Positions 27,801 through 39,800 of a stretch of 64,000 nucleotides of DNA are shown here, one piece after another. The position numbers and the translations under genes are program-made. The notes below the pieces were generated by a model. The model made no database searches. It was given only the letters and a program-made list of their open reading frames with translations, and had not been told where the DNA came from. The stretch lies in contig JAHDVF020001501.1 in NCBI GenBank assembly GCA_022606425.2, forward strand, positions 62,001 through 126,000, given 5' to 3'. The stretch is from Lepidostoma basale (Eukaryota; Arthropoda; Insecta; Trichoptera; Lepidostomatidae). Each line of letters starts with the position of its first letter. Position 1 is the first letter of the stretch.

Positions 27801-30800
27801 CCAATCGGACGACCGAGGCTGCGATGGGAGGATGAAGTTGGGAGAGATGGGGCGAAATTGTTACGAGTGTCAGATTGGAGGGTCGAAGGGGAGGACAGGA
27901 GGAGTTGGAGGCGAAGAATACTGGAGGCTAAGGCTCGATATAGGCTGTAGGACCATTGAAGAAGAAAAGTTGAAAATTATATATTTACATCTGAATATGG
28001 AGGTCTCTTCCGAAACATGCAAGTTTCATCTCATCTTTTTGAGACAACTTACATTCGGAGATGAGTATTTTATGCCTGGAGTCCCACGCGTTGGAACAGT
28101 ATTCCAAATTCTTGCTAACCAAACACCAAGTAATGCTGTATTTTATGTATGAAAGTGAAGAATATAATCAAATATCTTGCTTTTGTAAAGAGAATTTCAA
28201 TGCCCCCCCTTGAAAACCAATTAAGAATGCCCAACTGTTGGGGAGATTCATCGTCCCACGCCCGTTATTGTATCAAAAAGCAAAAAAAATCTTTGATAGA
28301 TACTTAATTTCGCGCGTTTTTTTTGCATCGCCGACGAGTGAGTGGGAGTTTGCCGCGATTATTTCTAGATTTTTTACGAGTGTTTTAATACTTTTTTTCT
28401 ATGGAGATCCGTTTCTAATCCGAGTTATACAATCAAATCATTAAATATGTTAACAGAATCAAATGGATACAGTTTAACGTACAATTATTCAAACTTATAA
28501 TTATCGCTCTGTTGGTTCGCCACGCTTTTCTATCCTGCCACACTTTTCTAGCATTTATAACATCTGTATCTCAGAGGCAAATCCAAACAGTGAGTTTTTC
28601 AGTGGAGCCAAAAACAAAAGTATTTTTTTATCTATGCCTTTTAAATCATTGAAACAGATTAAGTGATTGACAATTTTTTGGTGTGTGTTCACTTTAATAA
28701 CTTATTTTTCTTCTGCTTGATTTAGGACTGTGTCCTGTTATTTCTCGAAGCCCGTTCTTGTGATGTAGATGTCCAGCTGTTTCGTCATCTTCCTGGATAT
28801 CGATTGCCTGTTGGTACATTATTTGCCGCTTTCCTTAACACTCTTTCAGAACACGCTCTATTCACATGGTCTCTTCTACCAAGCACTTTCTCTCTGGCTC
28901 TACAGACTTGGGTAGACCTCGGCCGCCTTCAAAAAGTTTCTCCAGCTGACCCTATCCAGAGCCCCGTATTTCTTCTTCTCTGGTCTGACTCCCAAAAATT
29001 GCTGGTTTTTCAGAACACCGACCAGTCAATGAAACCGCGGTATCCGCTTAAAACTCCAACGAATTATCGTTGGAGTTTAAAAAAAACTATTCATAAGCAA
29101 TTATTACATCAATTATACGGTGTGTCACCCAGGCACGTGGATTTTTCGACTCTTTGCATGGGTATGTATGGTGAGCCTTCTCTTGCACAAATACTCGTAT
29201 ATCTGCCCTACGCAACATTATCATCTTCAGCGTCATAACCCTCTGTGGGTCAAAGCTTCCCACAGGAAACGTCTGCATCCTGTCTTGTCTCTGGCTGTCT
29301 CCATTTATTTCTGTTATCCCTTTTTTTTAGCTTATTGAGGAAAATTTGCCGGTCAAAATCGTTGGCGACCTTTTCCGATCGAATCGGATGTCCGATCTTT
29401 GCTGAAGAAGCTAAAAAAAGGGTCACCGAAGATTTCGAGCGTCCAATTTTCCGAAATTTCATTATTTTTTTTCTTTGTATACAACAGGTCGTTTGAACCC
29501 AATTTCTGTATACAATTTATTTGAGCTATTTTATGTGATAGGTAGCCAATCTATCGCCATTTTACTGTAACGTGAATCAGACCAAAGACAAAGACAGTGT
29601 GACAATCACACTGCCATCGCCGGGAACCGAACCCGGGACCTTCGGAATGGAAGTCAGAGCTCTTACGATCTCGATATATCTACGTTTTGCATTTCAATAT
29701 TCGGCTTCAATTTAGTTGAACCATCTCGTGGACCCCCATTTACGTCTAATGGACTTCCATTTTTTTTTGCAGTAGACCCCTTACAAGTTGTCGTGGACCC
29801 CTGGGGGTCTATATAGACCACTTTGGGAATCACTGCCCTATTCCTATAACAGCTTCGGGTAAGCGGTGGGAATACACTATGCCCTTTGTTTTAGAGGAAG
29901 TTAAATCCCACACGTGGATGTAGCGTGGAGAATAAGAATAAAAACCAACGTTTCAAAACATTATGAATAGTTGCTTGATTATGTTTGTCCCAAGTGAGAA
30001 GTTCTGATATTCGGCTTGTTAAATTTTTAAATAATAGCTCACTCTAAAACGAGAGTATTAATGGAAACAGCCATGCGCTTTAAGTCTGTGAAATGTTATT
30101 CGCACAACCAAGTACATGTCCAAGCAGATTGTGTAAAAGGGGACCAACCCCAAAAAACATTTAAAACATATTAACGGAATTGATTACTCAAGATTCTGCT
30201 CACGCCAGTATTTTAACTTAAAAAAACTAACTAACTAACCGTCACGCATGGGAAATGTCCCAGGAGGGGTAGGTAGAGACGATGGATCGCCACAATGCTC
30301 TGTCCTGGCATACCTCTCGTGATTCCTCTACATTCACACATCGTACCATGCACACACGTCGATTATTCCGACTTCGAATGTGGCCGCCTTTTAGTAATTG
30401 ATTAATTTGGCCATGTTTTCCTCGGTCGTCCTCGGCTTCTTTTTCCACTCACGATGCTTGTGTACAACTTTCACTAATATGAAAGACGTCGATCTCCGAG
30501 GAGACCGCGTTCAGCAGACTAATTGCTCTTCCCACCGGTGTCACCAGAGGCAGATTGGTTCTGGCGGCCGGTATGTAAAACAATCTGTGCTATCGCTGTC
30601 GGAGATATTTATCGGGGACAAAAAGACCAACATCCTCCAGTACGGCCGAGTTCTCAAAGTATCCCCTGATTGATCTAAAGAAATGGGTTATTAGATGTCC
30701 ATCTCTTCGAAGGTGTAGAGAATTGGTTCCGAGCACGATAGATAGAGCCACGGATAACTACCATACTCCCCCTTCATGTAGCGATATAAGAATTTTTTCT

Positions 30801-33800
30801 GAACCCTCTCCAGCATAACGGAATATCTCGCCTCGTGAAGACTCCATATCACAGAACCATTTTCGAGTCTGCTCCGAACCAACGCGTTGTATAGGACTCT
30901 GAGCACATTGGGATCTCTGAAAACTCTTCAGATCCGGACGATGAAGCCCAACATCATCGGTGCAATGTCACAAATCCTCTCGATATGTGCATGAAAAGCC
31001 AGCCTACTCTCATAGATGATTCCGAGATCTCTCATCGTAGATACATATGCTGGTTACTGGTTGTTCATTGTGTATCAATGGGCGGTAGTGCAACTTTAAC
31101 TATATTTATTATTTCTCTAGTCAACGTCCGTTGACGTTGATTATAGTTTGTAGGTTAAATGCATGACCCACATAAGTGGACTTCGACTGCTGAACCAGCA
31201 TATTTCATGATGAAATATATCACACGAATAACCGAAAACGCCTGACTTAGGACCTACTTATCGCAATGATGACATACATTGCATAGGCAAAAGTGATGAC
31301 TCAGGGCCCAGATTCATTCGCACAGGTCAATAGGTCACTAGAGCAGAGCATCGTGTGCAAAGGGAAGCAAAGCATATAGAAGCGGTACATCCGACCACCA
31401 TATACATCATTCCTTCTTGCGACTTCGAACAGACACGAGTCTACGCCATCATGTCTACGTACGAGAAACTTCCGACTCTCCCGCCGAGCTACGCTACTAT
31501 CTACACTGCTACGCCACGCAACTTCCGACGAGTCTTCGCTCCAGCTGACCGGCGCTACTGCCCAGCGTGTCATCATCCTCTACTGCTCACCGCCCGGACT
31601 CCGCCCCAGCTGCTATCGACATCCAGGCGTACGCGCCATTACGAGTACATAATACTGTTAACGTATGATTACTTGTGATCAGCAATAAACGCTGAAACCT
31701 CCACTGCTTTTAACTTTCACCACATCCCCCAAAAGTTTAATATTGAATAAATAAAATCGAATTTTTGAAGCTTAACTCGTTCTGTTTCTCCACCGTTGAT
31801 ATGTATTATTTTTGTTCCAAGATTCCCTTGAGAATGTTTATATTATTATACTGCCACTGATTGAAATGTTGAAGGTTAATTTATTTTTTCATCAATATGT
31901 AAAGAATTGTTATCCGCGCTGTCGGTACAGCAGCGTGGCACGTGTGAAGCACATAACACGTGCAATCGAGAAGACATTACAATTGAAATAATATTCTATT
32001 GTTTTGGCCGAAACACTATGACCAGATTAATTGTGAGGGCTGTGATGCCATGTATGGGTGTTTTTTAGAGGTTTGGTTTTTAAATTGGCAACATTGTTTC
32101 TACAGACTGTGAATTTGACAATTGACAGATGATTTGTAGTCAGTACGTTTTGTCATTTCACCATGAATAGACTGATGTCAGAACAGTGCTTGCAAATGAT
32201 GCAAATTTATTTTGAAAATCGTGGTTCGGTTCGCCAAACTTATCGTACACTACGTCCATTTTACAGTCGACATAATCGTCCATCCGAGCAAGTTATTCGG
32301 AAGACCATGGATCGTTTTCACACAACGTACACTCTAGTCTTCTAGTGGATAATACGCATCCACAAAGCCGACAATTGTCGAAAATTGGACATCACGATTG
32401 CGCTTCATTCGAGCTAGCCGTGGCGCTCATATGCCCGAAATCATATTTAAACAATAATGGTATAAAATTATCACCATAGATATTAACATTATTTTAATGT
32501 ATTTTTACCATTTTGAATATGTATTGTATACCTCTAAAAAAACACCTTATATATTGGAAAGACGGGTCGATCATTTTTGAAGAGGTTATATGAACACAAA
32601 ATTTCATACAAAGCAGAAACATCTTTACAGAAATGGCCAATCATTGTATGAATTTTGACCATCATTTCGAGACCAATTACACAAAAATTTTACATATAGC
32701 AAATAATCCTAAAAAAATTAGAGAAATTAGAAAATTTAGAAATTTTAAAAGCCAAAAAATGTAAACTAAATGTTATAAATAACCAAATCCCTTCTTATTC
32801 CCGATAAGTATAAACAAACAAACAAGCCATCAGGCCTTTTTACCGCAGGGGCAGGCAGAGAGAATGGACCGCCACACTACTCTATCCTGGAAAACCTCTC
32901 TGGCTTCCTCCACATTCATACAACGATTCATACACCCACGTCGATTCCTTCGACTTCTAACATGACCAACCTTTGAAATTTGATTAATTAACATTAAAAA
33001 CTTTCCCCCTGTACAATCTAGCTAAAAAAAAATAATACTACCTTCAACTTTTGTCACCTTTCCTATTAATGTAATCTATGTACTTCCTGTTATTGTTTAT
33101 CGTTTTTAATTTAATATGTTTCATCGTTTTTGACTCTAACTAACTAACTATAATAACTAACCATCACGCCGTCTCCCCGAAAGGGAAGGCAGAAAGAATG
33201 GACTGTCACACTTTTACTGATGCGGCACTCCATCATTCTCTTTTCGCTCCGCGGGAGACGCGGTGTGATGGGTTGCGAACCTCATCGCCACCAATAGGCA
33301 TCTCCCACGCACACTTCGATCGTCCAACACCCACAAAATAAATCTAAAACAAATAATATAAAATAAAATGATATCAAATAAAATAACAAAATAAAAATAA
33401 TTTAACACAAAATGTTCTTATTAGATGGTGCACATATTGTCTATTTGATTAATGTTTTTTTAATTTAGCACATAATGTAAATAACACAGAATGTTTTTTT
33501 CGATGTTGCACATGTTGACACGGACGATCCGGACTTTTGCGTTTATTTAATTTATGTTACACGTATCCCCCGTTTTTTAAATTAGCTGTAATTAGGCACA
33601 TAACCAGCAAGAACTTAAAAATAATATTGAAGAAATTATTCAAATTGTCATTGGAACAAACGAAAAATTTATTTTTACACCTGTCAAAATTCTTTATAAA
33701 AACGATAAAACTAATATAATTTTAACAGCAAAACAAGTGTCACAATTAACTATTATAAAGTGCGACAACAGTTAAATTGACCAAAACAATTCACTTATAC

Positions 33801-36800
33801 GCGAAATATCTCTAAATTTACAGGAGCACCACATGAACCAAACCAAATTTTCAAAATAAACTAAATAAGAATGACTCTATACTATGCATAATTGTTTCTA
33901 CTAATTACTATTTTAATATTATATTTTACACCTTTAATATTTTTTCCTATAACTCTTACAGCAAAAAGTGTCCACAGGCTCAAGTGTACACAGAGGTCCA
34001 TGGAAAGACAGATACTTGGTGTGAGCTTGCATGACCGCATAAGGAATGAAGAAATCAGACGCCTCACCAGGGTTGCTGACGTCATGGACCGAGTGGCAAA
34101 ATTAAAATGGCAATGGGCTGGACACTTGGCTAGACAGGGTGGCAACATATGGGCACCCAGGATACTCAGTTGGAGACCATGGGAAAATAGGCGAAGTGTC
34201 GGAAGGCCACCGATGAGATGGACCGATGATATTATCAAAAGGGTTGGAAAATCTTGGATGCAAAAGGGGCAGGATAGAGACGAGTGCAAGAAATTGGAAG
34301 AGGCCTATATCCATCAGTGGAGGGAAGAAGGCTAGCAAAGAAGAAGAAGAAGATAAATAGTAACTAAGAAGAGAAAAATAGAGGAAATTGCTGCAAACCA
34401 ATCACAGGATTGAAACCAGAGAGAGAGAGAAATGTTAAAGAAGCGAGAGAAATATATCAGGAAAGAACAGCGTGGCAGTCGATTCTTTATGCCTACCGCT
34501 TCGGGAGACGGCGTGATAGTCAGTGAATTCATAGTTAAAATGATAATATAACGTTTGTTTATGTATACTTCTATAGAATTTTTTCCAGAATTCTCCATGA
34601 GCTATAAATATTGTTTTGTACCTCATTTCAAAACGTGGAAATTTATTTAAAAAGCAATGAAGAGCCGTCGGTTGGTCAGATGAGATTTTAATAGCAATAT
34701 TTATTGCAATAAAAAATAATGGTAAACATTTTGAATAACCACCCGTCTGCCAAGAAAGAATTTTATACTTGGTTATGTTCCTAACCGGCCATTTTCATAC
34801 CTACACTTCAATTTTGAATAAGATATTCCTTGTGTATGGAAGCGAAACATCAAAGAAGGATGGCTGAAGATGGATGAGAGCATAATAAAAGCGATAGAGG
34901 TGACACCCTCAAGACATATGTGTAGTGGCGAACCCATAGAAGCCTAGAAGCCCGGCTTGCGTAAGAAATTTTGAATCAAAACCCCCAAATCTAAGTAATC
35001 ATGCCCCCCGCATTAACCAAAAACCCAACAAATCACCTTCCAACAATGTTCACATCAGATGAATAGCCACAAGAGCAGAACCTCTGTAAGCCAGAAGAGG
35101 TTTTGATTCACATGTGTGTGGTAAGACGACCTTTGTGGCCGAGTGGTAAGAGCTCTGACTGGCATACCGAAGGTTCCGGGTTCGATTCCCGGCGATGGGC
35201 AGTGTGGCAGAATTCTTGTGACAGTAAAATGGCGATAGATTAGTTACCTATCACATGTCACGAGAATCAATGTATCAGCTTAAAAACAAATTGTATACAG
35301 TAATTGGGTTCAAGCGACCTGTTGTATATGTAAAAAAAGACAGTATTTCAAATGTGGAATAAGGAAGAAATTTTAGTTAAATCAAATCAAATCAGTTTAT
35401 GTTCTTTAAAGATATTACAATCAACAATTCTAGTTTAAGACATCTTTTAAGAACAGGTAAAATATAATAAATGTATAATACCAGGAACGCATCAGATAGT
35501 TCGACTTTAGGAATACAAGATACTCTCCATGGTCAAGAGTATTCGTATATTATTTTTTTAACAATGCCGTCTCGAAATCACTGTTTATAAAGCCGTAATG
35601 TTGAATAAAATGTGGGGCCGATCTGATCTGATAGCTGTCAAATGACAGAAAATTGTAAATAAAATTCTAAGCAATTGATAAACATAAACATTTTTAACAA
35701 TGATATTTGATTAATATTGTTGGTACTTTACACATGAAGATGATTCTACTTCACATTCTTTAAAAATGTTATGTTTAATCTTAAGTGTATAGAGGTTAGG
35801 CAGCCAAATTGATATACCAGCACTGCGTTAAACACAAATGTATTATATTAAAATGTTTTTAACACGTATATAAGTAGATAATACAATCGTTGTCGTAGTT
35901 TACATTAATTTCACATTTAATATCTAAATGAAATGAGATCACGGCACGAGATATATAGTAAACAAATGGATTCCAATACTGATATGGCGGTACATGCGGC
36001 CTCATAAATCTCCATGTTGGAAAAATTGTTTATGGTGCTTACGGCTTGGTAAATACTTTCAAGGTATCGGCATTGGATAGAACGGTGTAAGACTTTTAAA
36101 TGCGGAATAAGGAAGGAATATAGAGCTGAAGAAAGTATTGTTAATCATAGGAACTTTTTCAGTACCTTTTCGATCATTACACAATATTTTGATCCGTGTG
36201 AAACACCTGCTTTGCCTCGCTTTTAAGAGATAAACATGAATAGAAAAACATCAAATTGTATAATAATTTGCAGTGTTTTCAATTAGAAAAGCCTTGAATA
36301 TAACCCTGATTTTGTCACACTGAACGAATATTTCTTTATGATAAATAGCAATGTAAATAATTTGAAATTTATCATAGAAGAAATATGCAATGGGAAGATA
36401 AATGAAATGCCTTGATAGTGCTGTGACATCGCGAATGTTGTTTGTTCGTCTAGGGAACAACCAAGCGGATTCTACGATTCAAACATTTTGAATTTGGAAA
36501 TTTATGAGACTGTAATTAATCTGTGGTGTGTCTCTACAAAAGTTGTGGTCAATGTTGCCAGCATAAATTAATGCGAAATGTAAAATTCGGTGGGGGAAAA
36601 ATTCCTCAAATATTTTTTCGTCGGGTAAAAAGGCGGGATAGCGCCAGTTCGTGTTTATTTATTTTAGCTTTTGATCCCGTTCGATTTATAGTTGTAATGT
36701 GGTAGATTTTCATTTCGGATATTCTTTAGAAACGAGGAATGTTGAAAGTAGCCTGCCACCTTGCCCGCTGATGCTGTGCGGAGATGAAAAAGATTCCGTT

Positions 36801-39800
36801 AACTCTAGCCAGATCTACAATATTAGCCCTTATCACAAAACGCTATTTTTTTTGTATATTTATAATCCGAAATTTCTAGAAGATAACTGTGTCTAATTAT
36901 TGTGTCTAAATTAGTTGTGCCAAGGTCTTATTTAACTAACTAACTAACCATCACGCCGTCTACTCAAAAGGGTAGGCAGAAATAATGGACTGCCACACTT
37001 TAACCGATGCGGCACTCCATCTGTCTCTTTTCGCCCCCGCGAGAGACGCGGTGTGATGGGTTGCGAACCTTATCTCCACCAATAGGCATATCCCGCGCAC
37101 ACTTCGATTGCCAACGTTTACAAAATAAATCTATAACAAATGATATAAAATACAATACCATAAAATAAAAATAATTTAACACATAATGTTATTTTAGATG
37201 GTGCACTTGTCGTCAACTGGACTTTTTTATTTTATTTATTTATTTAAATAATGATTTGTTAGTTTAGGGGTTTAGTTTAACAAAATAGATAGATGGGCAT
37301 ACGGAGTCTTGGTGTGGAGACCGTGGGAGGATAAGAGGATCATCGGTTGACCTCAAAAAAGATGGGCTGAGGGGGTAGGGAAAAATGGAGAACCTTTGAG
37401 TAGTTCCTAATTCCAGCAGTGGATAGAGGACTGAGGAAGAAGATGTTAATTAATACGAATGAAAACGTTAGTTTTCTAGAAGTTTTATTATATTTTATGG
37501 GAAAGACATGTTTCGCCATAAACTGCAACGGGTTGAAGTTTCGTCACATTTGAAAATGCATTAGAAGGGCGAAATATGTCATTCCCAAAAAAATAAAATA
37601 AAACTTCTAGAAAACTAACGTTTCATTCGTATTAATTATTTAATATGGAGTTTTACATCATTGTTCAAGAAACAATAAATAAGAAGATGTTAGTTTAGGC
37701 ATCAGAAAAGCAAAGAAAACGTGCACAGCGGAGAACTTATACCAAACCCTTAAATATATTTTATTACTTTCGTATGGTGCACTTAATTTGTGGTGACATT
37801 ATTAAATAAAATAATAATACACTTTTAGTAAATGCGGTGTTAATACAAATTACTTAAAGTGTTTTATTATTTTATTTATTAATTTATTTATGCCATCCAA
37901 CAACGTGCTACCAAAAATACATAATATTTAACAATAAAATCCATTAATAATTGAATTTTTTTCTTGAATACACGTGTAATAATGTCATGACGATTTACTG
38001 GTGGTTAACAGCTGTCATATAAATCGATTCGAGCGCCATCTCTTGGTGACTTACATTACACACAATAAAACACACACTTCAAACAAAATTAGTTCACACT
38101 AACATAGAGTGTAATGATGCTGCCCTAGCGATGAAAGAACTATTTGCCTGTCACACAAGGATTCATTTAATCTAAATGCATTTTAAAAGTGCATTATAAC
38201 TCGGTTAGTATCTAATTCATTTTTTAACCCTTCACTAAAGTAATATTTAAAAAATGCGAAAATTTCGACGCAATTGGTTCTATAGTTGTCGAGTCTATAA
38301 CGTTCACGCATACGAACATTGCCTTATGCGCAGTGCGTCGCCATTTGCATTTTCAATCTTCAAGTTGGCATTACCGGCGACACATCAAAGATTACCCAAT
38401 TCTCGTTATTGTGCGAGACAAACAGTGTCTGCTTATCGAACGTTCCAATTTCAAAAGCAGCTTCCCGCCGAGCGTCGCGTGAACGGAGGAATTTGATTGG
38501 AAGCATTCCCGCGTGTCCGATAATAGCCCCCGCTGACAATACGGCACAAGGTGTATCGCGCTGTGTCTATTTGCAGCCGGTCTTAATGTCAAAACCAACC
38601 GGTTCTTTTTTTGAATTGATAAAAGCGTTAGACGCTGCCAGATAGCTTCTCCGTATCAACTCGTCATCTGGACTGAGTCTTAACGGTCATGTGACGGAGA
38701 AGGCAGACCTTTAGCACGTTTGCGCTGGGAAATAACAGCGAGTAAACGATGAAAACGTTTTGAAAACGGAAAAAAATATTAACTAACAACAAAAAAAAAA
38801 GAAAAAAATCCCTGGAGGGGTATGCAAAAAGGATGGACCGCCACATTGCAATTTTTCTGATGTAGTTATCTAGCTTCCTCAACATTCATGCAGAGACTTT
38901 TTTTTATTGGTATACAAAAGGTTGTCTGAACGAAATTGAAGACTACAGGGGAAAAACAAGGAATGTAAGTAAAATGTTAATTTGAATAAATTGAGAATAA
39001 AGCTAATCAAAGTCTATATATTTCTTAGCAATTAGCAATCGATTATCTGGCCATAGTCGATGATACATATGATTTTTGAATATGAAAATTTTACTGTGGA
39101 TAGATACGTACAAATGCCGCTAGATGGCATTATTACATTTATTTAGAATTTTAACGGACATTCCTTGTTTTTCCCCTATAGTCTTCAATTACTGTATACA
39201 ATTTATTTATTGTTTCTTGAACAATGATGTAAAACTCCATATTAAATAATTAATACGATTGAAAACATTAGTTTTCTAGAAATTTTATTATATTTTATGG
39301 GAATGACATGTTTCGCTCTTCTAAGGCATTATCAAATGAGTGAGATTTGATAGAGAAAAATGGAGAACCTTTGAGTAGTTCCAAATTCCAGCAATGGATA
39401 GATGACTGAAGAAGAAGATGTTAATTAATACGAATGAAAACGTTAGTTTTCTAGAAGTTTTATTATAATTTATTAGAATGACATGTTTCGCCATTTTAGT
39501 GTATATAAACTGTAACGAGTTGAAGTTTCGTCACATTTGAAAATGCATTAGAAGGGCGAAACATGTTATTCCCATAAAATATAGTAAAACTTCTAGAAAA
39601 CTATAAATAAAATATATAAAATATAAAAAATGTTGCTTCACAAAATCATTTACTTCAAAAGAGACAACTCCGAACTTCTTAGTAAATTATTACTGAATAC
39701 CCCTATGCTTCGCACAAGACACACTGCGAATCAAATATTCCTGCTTATCGGACTAACTACGCTCAGAGTGCGGCGATGTACCGGACGTGCGACATGTACA

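Larger units (their letters stand above)
31999..33890 (+). mobile_element. P: Penelope-like element copy 2, three times interrupted
   Basis: Starts TGTTTTGGCCGAAACACTATG (terminal-repeat motif) joined directly to the coding CCAGATTAATTGTGAGG (QINCEGCDAMY). It is broken by M at about 32050-32546, resumes with YIGKTGRSF, then LHIANNPKK, NNQIPSYS. It is broken again by an A1 scrap at 32815-32995 and by N at 33139-33871, after which its tail TACTATGCATAATTG resumes. The terminal repeat joined to a 5'-truncated body is usual for Penelope-like elements. Confidence 0.8.

Noticed and set aside
28804..29238. 144-codon plus-strand gene
   Set aside because: No similarity, no splice or start context, and the other strand looks like a decayed LINE end with an AAG tail.
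33882..34289. 135-codon minus-strand frame
   Set aside because: Shadow of the plus-strand F-like LINE frame at 33957-34335.
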